A DNA stretch of 23,124 nucleotides, taken from positions 1 through 23,124 of the IMG/VR virus record IMGVR_UViG_3300035459_000133; one strand, written 5' to 3'. This DNA comes from a virus. Of this stretch, positions 17,336 to 22,485 are shown piece by piece (positions within the stretch are counted from its first letter, which is position 1; the number at the start of each line of letters is the position of its first letter). Under the pieces are notes generated by a model. The model did no database searches. It worked only from the letters and a program-made list of their open reading frames with translations, and was not told the DNA's origin. The position numbers and the translations under genes were made by a program.

Positions 17336-18979
17336 TTACTTGCTGATGTAGTCAAAGTCTGTGTACATGGCTACTCTTCGTGTGGTTGTTTCCGCAAAAG
17401 CATAAATCAAGCTGTCTCCTTTATCGGGAGACCGCCCAATACGATCAATAATATCTTTTTTATCTTCTATCTGCAATCCTTGCGGCGTGAATTTCCAATG
17501 CGGGGTGCATAAGTCACGAAGTAATTCTGAGTCATCCGGAATCGCAATATTACTTCCAGTCTCGGGATCGAGTGCTTCACGCAACCGCCACCACCATTCC
17601 GCGCGTTTATTCCTGAACTCAAACTGCTTTGTCTTATCCTTAACGCTCGATGCTCCATTACCAACCAAACCGATAACCGCTCTCCTTTTGGAGGGCGTTA
17701 AAAGTATTAATTTACTAGCCTCAACCTCAGCAGATGCTCCAAGCTTAACGCAAAGCGCGTCATACACAGAAGCTCCTACACCAATGACGTCAACATGGAT
17801 CACGGCGCCGTCTTTCCTATGCCGTAAAACTTCCGCAGCCACCTCTTGCCCAGAGGGGGAATCTTTACCCTTAATGCAAATCTGTTTAGCACAATACCCA
17901 AACTCATGCAACAGCGTTATGACAGTTCTGTCCTTACCTCCGCGAGCCACGTCGACCCCTATCGAAACCATTTTGTAAATGTTGCGTTTGGATTGCAAAT
18001 CCCGCCATCTGCCTTGTGCCATGATAACCCATTTGCGCGGTATTACCTGGTACTCATGATCCACACTTCCGGCTCGGAAGTCGCCATAAAGGAGTTGTGA
18101 TCTAAGAGGCTCAGGCATAGCCTGTAAACGCGCTCTGTAATCTTCCCCGTAATACTTGTTATCTTCTAAGCGTGCGGGTATAAAAGTTCTGCTACGCGGC
18201 CGTAATCTCTCCCCCTTGTACATGAATGGCTCACTACTTTCTACCTCCTGGTCCACTCCACCGATGGTTGTAAACCAACGTAATTCTCCGGGGTTTGCCG
18301 GTTTGGGATGCTGGTCATCCAACCAGGGGGCCCAATACTTGATCACCCAATCCCCTTGTCCGGAAGAGGGGGGATTGCCAGTGCATATAACTCTAGTTCT
18401 TTGATTGAGAATGGTGGTGCGATTCCAACCAATGAGAAACCTATACTGATCCTCAAGAAAGTTGGTCAACTCATCAAAACCCTTAAGATCAGAAGCCCAT
18501 CCTTGGTACTTAGTCTCGTCTCCGGAATTCTGACAATGACAAAATATAAGAGACTTCCCGTCGTTGAACACCCACTCATTCTCGTTTTTATTAAAACTGC
18601 CAATGGAATTAAAAAGTGTTTTGGATCGAGTTTTTAAGTCTTTAAGTTCTACATTAGTTCGACGAAAGATCATTGACTTGGTATGTTGTCCTTGCGCTAC
18701 GCCCAAAAGAAGGTCGGTTTTGCCGCCCCCTGCAGCTCCGCCGTAAAACAACTCATCCGCTGGGCTTTGTATCGCCTGCAATTGACGCGCTTGTGGTATC
18801 CAGATTGCCGGTTTCTTCCCCTGTAATATTTCTAAAGTCTGCATCCGTGTATTCAGCGGTAGGGAGTTTAACACCTCTTCTTGCTGCTTCGACGATAGCT
18901 TCTCGAAGTAGGTTACCAATGAGCTGTTGCTCATCGCTTCCAATGAGTTTTTGTCCAGGTTCTTGTTTTTGACTGTCAT
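17336..18979 (-). CDS. terL: Terminase large subunit
   Basis: This 547-aa protein packages DNA. Its ATPase half has the conserved entry IPQARQLQAIQSPADELFYG (residues ~61-80), Walker A GGAAGGGKT at 80-88, and a Walker B-like LKGFDE with the D-E pair at about 169-170; a motif-III-type VICTGNPPSS follows near residue 197. The nuclease half shows three acidic positions of the RNase H fold: SIGVDVARGGKDRT (D343), AVIHVDVIGVGASVYDAL (D397) and SPDKGDSLIYAFAE (D~522). A TAGGAG 12 bases before ATG 18979 supports the long start, but in-frame ATGs at codons 16 and 46 are possible. Its first 75 codons overlap the small-subunit gene. Confidence 0.95.
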   Translation of the reverse strand: MTVKNKNLDKNSLEAMSNSSLVTYFEKLSSKQQEEVLNSLPLNTRMQTLEILQGKKPAIWIPQARQLQAIQSPADELFYGGAAGGGKTDLLLGVAQGQHTKSMIFRRTNVELKDLKTRSKTLFNSIGSFNKNENEWVFNDGKSLIFCHCQNSGDETKYQGWASDLKGFDELTNFLEDQYRFLIGWNRTTILNQRTRVICTGNPPSSGQGDWVIKYWAPWLDDQHPKPANPGELRWFTTIGGVDQEVESSEPFMYKGERLRPRSRTFIPARLEDNKYYGEDYRARLQAMPEPLRSQLLYGDFRAGSVDHEYQVIPRKWVIMAQGRWRDLQSKRNIYKMVSIGVDVARGGKDRTVITLLHEFGYCAKQICIKGKDSPSGQEVAAEVLRHRKDGAVIHVDVIGVGASVYDALCVKLGASAEVEASKLILLTPSKRRAVIGLVGNGASSVKDKTKQFEFRNKRAEWWWRLREALDPETGSNIAIPDDSELLRDLCTPHWKFTPQGLQIEDKKDIIDRIGRSPDKGDSLIYAFAETTTRRVAMYTDFDYISK

Positions 18980-19322
18980 TTCTCAACCCAACTCCTAAAA
19001 TTTTAGCTTCTTCCGAAATAGTTGTGACAACAAGGCGTAAATTGCCTTTATCCCAGGCTTCTTTTCTAACCAGCTGCAGTTCGCGAACTAAACGCTTTTG
19101 ATGTTCTGCAATATCTTCGTAATAACATTCGCGCCACTCATCTTCTGCTTCATGGATGCAGCTATTAATCGTAAGCGCCGTAACTTTACCGCCTTTAATG
19201 TTTGTAATTCCTTTCTCAAAGAGGATATCAACGATTTCTGCAGTAGTCCTTCCCTTCAACCTAAGATCTGCAATTAACGCCTTGTGCTTGAACTCAGCCG
19301 TTCCTTTAAGGCGTTTAGGCAT
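18753..19322 (-). CDS. terS: Terminase small subunit
   Basis: The product binds packaging sites and hands DNA to TerL. I choose ATG 19322-19320 (MPKRLKGTAEFKHKAL, 189 aa) because it begins 10 bases after the HTH gene stop and matches the usual start of this family. In-frame ATGs at 19364 and 19352 would add 14 and 10 residues and overlap the upstream gene; the ribosome-binding site is weak for all three. An N-terminal HTH-type part covers about residues 10-55 (IADLRLKGRTTAEIVDILFE), a central helical oligomerisation part follows (QKRLVRELQLVRKEAWDKG), and the C-terminal ~75 residues lie opposite TerL frame codons 1-75. The C-terminal end is Gly/Thr/Ser-rich. Confidence 0.83.
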   Translation of the reverse strand: MPKRLKGTAEFKHKALIADLRLKGRTTAEIVDILFEKGITNIKGGKVTALTINSCIHEAEDEWRECYYEDIAEHQKRLVRELQLVRKEAWDKGNLRLVVTTISEEAKILGVGLRNDSQKQEPGQKLIGSDEQQLIGNLLREAIVEAARRGVKLPTAEYTDADFRNITGEETGNLDTTSASIAGDTKPSG

Positions 19323-19332
19323 CTTTTCAAAT

Positions 19333-19551
19333 TTAAACCCTACTCTTTTCATCAGATGGCCCATCTAGCCAGAAATAAATACTTGTTTTAAAAATCACAG
19401 ACAAACGCAAAGCCGCTTCTGCACTGATAACGCGTTTATCATGCAAAAGAGCAGAAACATGCTGACGGGAATAGCCAAGGTCGTTAGCCAGATCCTCAAC
19501 CGACATGTATTTTTCCTGCATTTTTTCTCGCAATTTACTGCCAGGGCTCAT
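19333..19551 (-). CDS. HigA-like XRE-family HTH regulator (no toxin partner)
   Basis: This 72-aa protein has a HigA/VapI-like helix-turn-helix at about residues 17-40 (SVEDLANDLGYSRQHVSALL), then VISAEAALRLSVIF and YFWLDGPSDE, where HigA proteins have 'tpefWLnlQ'. It is shorter than typical HigA (about 100 aa). The start has a good ribosome-binding site (GAGG, 5 bases before the ATG). It is the first gene of the minus-strand late operon, so it is well placed to control terminase and head genes or itself. No HigB-like toxin gene lies next to it. Its promoter appears to overlap a palindrome and a TGTAACA heptamer just upstream. Confidence 0.83.
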   Translation of the reverse strand: MSPGSKLREKMQEKYMSVEDLANDLGYSRQHVSALLHDKRVISAEAALRLSVIFKTSIYFWLDGPSDEKSRV

Positions 19552-19565
19552 TTTAGCCTCGAAAA

Positions 19566-19581
19566 CGTTTCACATGGAACA
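19566..19581. promoter_or_regulatory. parS-like palindromic operator candidate
   Basis: The 16-mer CGTTTCACATGGAACA matches 13 of 16 positions of the ParB-box consensus TGTTTCACGTGAAACA. It sits immediately upstream of the HTH gene ribosome-binding site, at the expected transcription start of its promoter, so an operator for self-regulation is at least as likely as a partition site. No ParA or ParB gene is seen in the window. Confidence 0.4.
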
Positions 19582-19582
19582 C

Positions 19583-19591
19583 ATTGTAACA
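19583..19591 (-). promoter_or_regulatory. Extended -10 promoter of the HTH/late operon (candidate)
   Basis: On the minus strand the sequence is TGTTACAAT: a TGn extension followed by TACAAT, five of six matches to TATAAT. No good -35 lies at 16 to 18 bases, which an extended -10 can tolerate. The start would fall inside or next to the palindrome at 19566-19581, 25 bases before the HTH gene. It coincides with a TGTAACA heptamer, so a heptamer-binding protein could block it. Confidence 0.42.
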
Positions 19592-19791
19592 TCCAGAGGA
19601 CATTGAAACTAGGATTTTTTAGCCAGAGGGGCAAAAACTGCTGGAAAACACATAAAACCAGTGGTGAATGTGAAGGAGACATTTGGATTTCTGTAATTTT
19701 TCGGAGACATTCTAATTTTTGATTTTTACGCGTTTTATTGGAAACCCGCGCGCGCACGCTGTAACAGTTCCTGTACCCCCAGTAACTACTA

Positions 19792-19940
19792 TTACCGGGG
19801 TTATCAAACGCGTTAACGCTTAAATATTGGATATTACTAGATTAAAAGATCAAATAGTTAGCGCGCTAGACTTTAAATTGAATTTTATATCTAATATTAA
19901 CGCGTTTGATTGTACAAATTAGCCGCCATAACCCCGGTAA
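19792..19940. repeat. Nested inverted repeat in the divergent control region
   Basis: The left arm is continuous: TTACCGGGGTTAT (19792-19804) merging into ATCAAACGCGTTAA (19803-19816), then AATATTGGAT (19823-19832). The right arm has ATCTAATATT (19889-19898), TTAACGCGTTTGAT (19897-19910) and ATAACCCCGGTAA (19928-19940). The 13-bp and 14-bp pairs are exact; the 10-bp pair has one mismatch. A 10-bp palindrome TAGCGCGCTA (19859-19868) lies at the centre. Confidence 0.85.
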
Positions 19941-20000
19941 ACACAGTATATGAGCTAAGTGATTGATTCTAAAGGGTTTATTATACATGAATGTGATAAT

Positions 20001-20018
20001 AATATTAAACGCTTGATT
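20001..20018 (+). repeat. Degenerate third copy of the inverted-repeat element
   Basis: AATATTAAACGCTTGATT repeats, with two small changes, AATATTAACGCGTTTGATT at 19893, in the same orientation and 108 bases away. It lies about 40 bases before the start of the plus-strand gene, where a DNA-binding protein could regulate it. Confidence 0.6.
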
Positions 20019-20055
20019 TTGAATTATAAATGGTCGTACACTATTACGTAAATAT

Positions 20056-20457
20056 ATGAGTAAAAACAATAACATACAAAAACCGTGGCAAAGGTGGCTT
20101 AGACCACGGGCGCGCGACTATGTAAACGGCTGGACAATCGAATACCAACGGCGTTGGAAAAGATGGGCAGTTATGTTAAATCGTCCTTATGAAGTTAGGG
20201 CGGTGTTTGAACGACGAGGGCAAGCGTACCGCTACGCGTTGACACATTTCACAGTGCAAGCAACGCGTAAGCTCTTTAACGGTCGATATTTCGAGCAGAT
20301 TCAAAATTTACCGCTTGAATTGGAAATAATGGCAAAACAATGCTTTGAAGAAGCATTTTTAGAAAACTATCGCAAACCGCGTAAAAAGAAACAAAAAAGT
20401 CAAAAAACTATAGAAAACGAGATAAAAACCACAACTGCAACATCTAACGACGTTTAA
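20056..20457 (+). CDS. Basic protein of unknown function
   Basis: This 133-aa protein is not recognised. The first half is rich in Trp and Arg (KPWQRWLRPRARDYVNGWTI, then EYQRRWKRWAVMLNRPYEVR), the middle has HFTVQATRKLFNGRYFEQIQ and a helix ELEIMAKQCFEEAFLENYR, and residues ~106-118 are a lysine-rich run (KPRKKKQKSQK). The charge suggests nucleic-acid binding (inference). There is no clear ribosome-binding site before ATG 20056, so translation may be weak or leaderless, and the start is uncertain. It is a lone plus-strand gene between the nested inverted repeat and the iteron-like array, and could bind either. Confidence 0.65.
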   Translation: MSKNNNIQKPWQRWLRPRARDYVNGWTIEYQRRWKRWAVMLNRPYEVRAVFERRGQAYRYALTHFTVQATRKLFNGRYFEQIQNLPLELEIMAKQCFEEAFLENYRKPRKKKQKSQKTIENEIKTTTATSNDV

Positions 20458-20520
20458 CATTAAAATATACTTAATAATTCCCCAAACTTGCCCAAAACCA
20501 GACAAAAGGGTACATTTAAA

Positions 20521-20926
20521 AAAAAACGGTATTTATCAACGCTGTAACAAAATGAAAATCAAAAAAACCTTTATACATCATTTGTGTAACAAAATGACCA
20601 AAGCGAATAAAAAACCGTTACAAAAAGCGTTACATAGCTAATGCGTTGATTAATAAGGATTTTTTTATTAGCTGTAACAATGTAACAATAAATATATATA
20701 ATAATACATATTTTTTTTTTTAGGGTGGCTAGAAACAACGTACATTTTTTTGTAATTTTATAAAAATGTTTTTTCATGAAAAAAAATCGTAACATTGTAA
20801 CAATTGTTACACAATTGATAAATAAAGCGTTTTTTTAAAAAAATTGTAACACGTTTTGTTACACAATTGATAAATAAAGCGTTTTTTTTAGGATTTGTTA
20901 CACATTTGATAAATAAAGGTTTTTTC
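20521..20926. repeat. Iteron-like array with AT-rich core (candidate replication origin)
   Basis: Three direct copies share TGTTACACAATTGATAAATA plus AAAG and a T-run: they begin at 20804, 20856 and 20895 (the third with one change in the core). Two inverted copies begin at 20521 and 20562, and a degenerate direct copy spans about 20628-20666. The copies flank an AT-only stretch around 20688-20721. Copies are spaced 52 and 39 bases apart on the right. Unit plus heptamer sharing (TGTTACA) points to recognition by one protein; the array lacks CRISPR-like uniform spacing. Confidence 0.78.
20796..20811. repeat. Perfect 16-bp TGTAACA palindrome
   Basis: TGTAACAATTGTTACA is its own reverse complement and joins two of the heptamers; the second heptamer begins the direct iteron copy at 20804. 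A looser pair (TGTAACA, 5 bases, TGTTACA) lies at 20845-20863. These are the likely primary sites for a dimeric binding protein. Confidence 0.75.
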
Positions 20927-20940
20927 CGCCCATTTTTGGT

Positions 20941-21021
20941 GAATTGTAAAAAAGGTATAGATCGCAACAATAAAGTAGCGCAGGCAACAAAGTGCTTAGA
21001 TCTATACCTTTTTAACAATTC
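20941..21021. repeat. Long-armed hairpin (23-bp inverted repeat)
   Basis: The arms at 20941-20963 and 20999-21021 are complementary at 22 of 23 positions and enclose a 35-base loop. The loop contains two copies of GCAACAA. The outer ends are GAATTG and CAATTC, and the inner stem includes GGTATAGATC. It abuts the iteron-like array. It could be a cruciform, a stable RNA or a small mobile remnant; the arms are too AT-rich for a standard terminator. Confidence 0.82.
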
Positions 21022-21153
21022 CTAAAATTGACGATTTTTATTAAATAAATATTAAAATAAATCGCTCAAAATCGCCCCTTTGGCTGCTATCGCGTTACAA
21101 AAACCTCAATAAATCGCTTCTAAAATATTTTTAAAAATAAATGTAAAATAATG

Positions 21154-21182
21154 TTGCAAAATGTTGTAGTATGTGCTAGACT
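21154..21182 (+). promoter_or_regulatory. Early promoter P1 (candidate)
   Basis: TTGCAA (21154-21159) and TAGACT (21177-21182) are separated by 17 bases, each with four matches to the sigma-70 consensus. It would start a transcript near 21189, at the left side of the structured leader. Confidence 0.5.
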
Positions 21183-21187
21183 ATAGT

Positions 21188-21290
21188 TGTAAGTGAGTAA
21201 ATGTTTCAAACCCTGATCGGTGTGCCTGGCATCTAAAACTTACAGAGTGTGTCCCGCTGGCTAGGCTGGCGGAACAGAGAAGCAAACTAA
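21188..21290 (+). ncRNA. Structured leader / small RNA candidate between the two promoters
   Basis: TGTAAGT (21188-21194) pairs with ACTTACA (21238-21244). A second hairpin, CCGCTGGCTAGGCTGGCGG at 21254-21272, forms an 8-bp stem with two wobble pairs and a 3-base loop. The segment is much richer in GC than its surroundings. Nothing in it resembles a tRNA, and I know no riboswitch that matches. Confidence 0.4.
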
Positions 21291-21293
21291 TAG

Positions 21294-21322
21294 TTGCAAT
21301 AAGTTGTGAAGTGTGGTATAGT
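21294..21322 (+). promoter_or_regulatory. Early promoter P2 (candidate)
   Basis: TTGCAA (21294-21299) and TATAGT (21317-21322) lie 17 bases apart; the -10 matches five of six positions. The spacer (GTTGTGAAGTGTGG) resembles that of P1 (GTTGTAGTATGTGC), so the two look like duplicated promoters. The expected start is about 21329, 80 bases before the first early gene. Confidence 0.58.
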
Positions 21323-21406
21323 ATTTATAGATGTAACGAGATTTAAATCAATCAAACAATGATTACGAGCGCAAGCGAGAATCATAACAAAAAAGGAGAT
21401 AGAAAA

Positions 21407-21907
21407 ATGAAACTTAAAATTACAATTAATGATGATTTAGCAAAACACGAATTATTTGTAAAAATAGCAATACTAGAAAGTTATTTACAATGGTTAAAGT
21501 TATCAGAAAATGAAGATGTAACTACATTAGATCCTGACAATTGGTATCAAGGCAATGGGTGTGAATGTGGTTGCGATGTTATCAACCAAGTGTCTAATGA
21601 TAATACACCCATTTATTATAGCGATATTCGCGACCTTTGGTATTTATATAGTGACGATTTTGAGCAAGCTTTTGAAGACTCCGGCTGTTATTCAAAAAAG
21701 CCACAAAATTATCAACAAATATGTATTTTCATGTATTTAGAAAGCGTTGGTCATGAATTTGCTAGAACTTTAGAAAGTGAATTAAATACATTAAAAGATC
21801 AAGACGAAATGACGTTTGGTTTTTTATATAATTCTTTTGTTGTCCTTGATGAGCGATTATCAGAAGAGTTGCAATCTTTAAACAAGGAGGACTCAATCAA
21901 TGGCTAA
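21407..21907 (+). CDS. Acidic protein of unknown function, first gene of the early operon
   Basis: The start is ATG 21407 (MKLKITINDDLAKHELF), with AAGGAG eight bases upstream; an earlier in-frame ATG at 21359 has no ribosome-binding site and lies in the leader. The 166-aa product has about 32 acidic against 12 basic residues. Notable segments are WYQGNGCECGCDVINQVSND (residues ~46-65, four Cys nearby), PIYYSDIRDLWYLYSDDFEQ (residues ~68-87) and AFEDSGCYSKKPQNYQQ. No family is recognised. The strong negative charge resembles DNA-mimic anti-defence proteins only in composition, not in any motif. It overlaps the following microprotein by 8 bases. Confidence 0.8.
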   Translation: MKLKITINDDLAKHELFVKIAILESYLQWLKLSENEDVTTLDPDNWYQGNGCECGCDVINQVSNDNTPIYYSDIRDLWYLYSDDFEQAFEDSGCYSKKPQNYQQICIFMYLESVGHEFARTLESELNTLKDQDEMTFGFLYNSFVVLDERLSEELQSLNKEDSING

Positions 21908-21974
21908 CATAATCAACAAACTTAAAGCGTACGAGCGTAAATTCAGAACCTGGCTAGAGAAAGTTATTTATTAA
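21900..21974 (+). CDS. 24-aa microprotein
   Basis: A strong AAGGAGG at 21884-21890 lies nine bases before ATG 21900. The frame encodes MANIINKLKAYERKFRTWLE plus KVIY and stops at TAA 21974. The peptide is basic and amphipathic-helical. The preceding gene's stop lies inside its first codons (8-base overlap), so translation is likely to be coupled. No family is known to me. Confidence 0.55.
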   Translation: MANIINKLKAYERKFRTWLEKVIY

Positions 21975-21995
21975 TCAAATAAGGAGATTAAAACA

Positions 21996-22268
21996 ATGCA
22001 AAATATAACAAATATGAAATATGTTTTCTCTTGTTATGAATGTATGAATCAATGTTGTGAAGAAGTGCAATATAGAAAATTAAACTCAAAAGAACAATAT
22101 TTTATTTGTTGTAAGAATGGCGGCATTGTAGAACTTACAATAAAAATGCTGTTGTTTGACTTACAAGAAAAACAAAATGCAATCGAATCTTTAAGCAATG
22201 CATTAGATAGACTTCAAGAAAAACATATTTTTAAATGTCCATTTCAAGAGGACTTAATCAATGATTAA
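21996..22268 (+). CDS. Cys-rich protein of unknown function
   Basis: This 90-aa protein has a ribosome-binding site (AAGGAG, 9 bases before the ATG). It contains C13, C16, C20, C21, C38 and C39 (SCYECMNQCCEE and FICCKNGG), so a zinc-binding site is plausible; a coiled-coil helix follows from about residue 48 to 75 (LLFDLQEKQNAIESLSNALD), and a last Cys (C81) near the end. It overlaps the next gene by 8 bases. Its role in the early operon is unknown. Confidence 0.72.
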   Translation: MQNITNMKYVFSCYECMNQCCEEVQYRKLNSKEQYFICCKNGGIVELTIKMLLFDLQEKQNAIESLSNALDRLQEKHIFKCPFQEDLIND

Positions 22269-22485
22269 CTTACACAACAAACCAGCATTACTAACAGCTA
22301 TCATTATCCGCGATTTAGACAAAGCTAACCGCATCAGGCGAATGCAACGCTTGCCACATGTACATTATGATGAGCTAGAAGTTGAACGCTTAAGCGCGAT
22401 CTGCCATGGGCTATTATGCGCTAAAGACTGGATTAAGCGCCTGGTTACAGAACAAGCTTTAAGCATGAGACATTATCAATGTTAA
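22261..22485 (+). CDS. Small protein of unknown function
   Basis: This 74-aa protein starts at ATG 22261, nine bases after GAGG, and overlaps the preceding stop by 8 bases, the same arrangement as the microprotein. It is helical and basic: PALLTAIIIRDLDKANRIRR near residue 8, then HVHYDELEVERLSAICHGLL and a C-terminal TEQALSMRHYQC. No domain is recognised. A regulatory or anti-host role would be speculation. Confidence 0.7.
   Translation: MINLHNKPALLTAIIIRDLDKANRIRRMQRLPHVHYDELEVERLSAICHGLLCAKDWIKRLVTEQALSMRHYQC

Larger units (their letters stand above)
19552..20055. other. Divergent intergenic control region (504 bp)
   Basis: This stretch separates the minus-strand late operon from the plus-strand gene at 20056 and has no convincing coding sequence; short minus-strand frames here lack ribosome-binding sites and protein-like sequence. 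It contains an extended -10 promoter for the HTH gene, a parS-like palindrome at its start site, TGTAACA heptamers at 19585-19591 and 19760-19766, and a nested inverted repeat at 19792-19940 with a further degenerate copy at 20001-20018. The base composition shifts between GC-rich (19744-19758) and AT-rich patches. Confidence 0.8.
20458..21406. other. Non-coding origin/control region (949 bp)
   Basis: No plausible gene is seen here; short frames on the minus strand arise from AT-rich repeats and lack start signals. The interval holds the iteron-like array (20521-20926) with an AT-only core, a long-armed hairpin (20941-21021), an AT-rich stretch to about 21150, and a double-promoter leader (21154-21322) before the early operon. 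Taken together this resembles a replication origin joined to the early promoter region. Confidence 0.7.

Noticed and set aside
17487-17978. 163-codon plus-strand open frame opposite terL
   Set aside because: The minus strand here encodes conserved nuclease motifs of the terminase; the plus frame has no independent support.
19548-20075. Two short minus-strand open frames in the divergent control region
   Set aside because: They have no ribosome-binding site, overlap the inverted repeats, and their translations are low-complexity or cysteine/hydrophobic mixtures without any family resemblance.
20521-20926. CRISPR array
   Set aside because: Repeats occur in both orientations with unequal spacing (39 and 52 bases), the intervening sequence is AT-rich and related, and there are no cas genes.
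20571-21018. Two overlapping minus-strand open frames in the repeat array
   Set aside because: They are produced by translating the iteron repeats (recurring INCVTK / INQLCN-type peptides) and have no start signal; the repeats explain them better.
21188-21290. tRNA gene
   Set aside because: No cloverleaf, acceptor stem or CCA-compatible end can be drawn; the GTTTCAAACCC similarity to a T-arm is superficial.
21359-21406. Upstream start for the first early gene
   Set aside because: The added 16 codons lie in the leader and form part of a small hairpin (ATGATT/AATCAT); only ATG 21407 has a ribosome-binding site.
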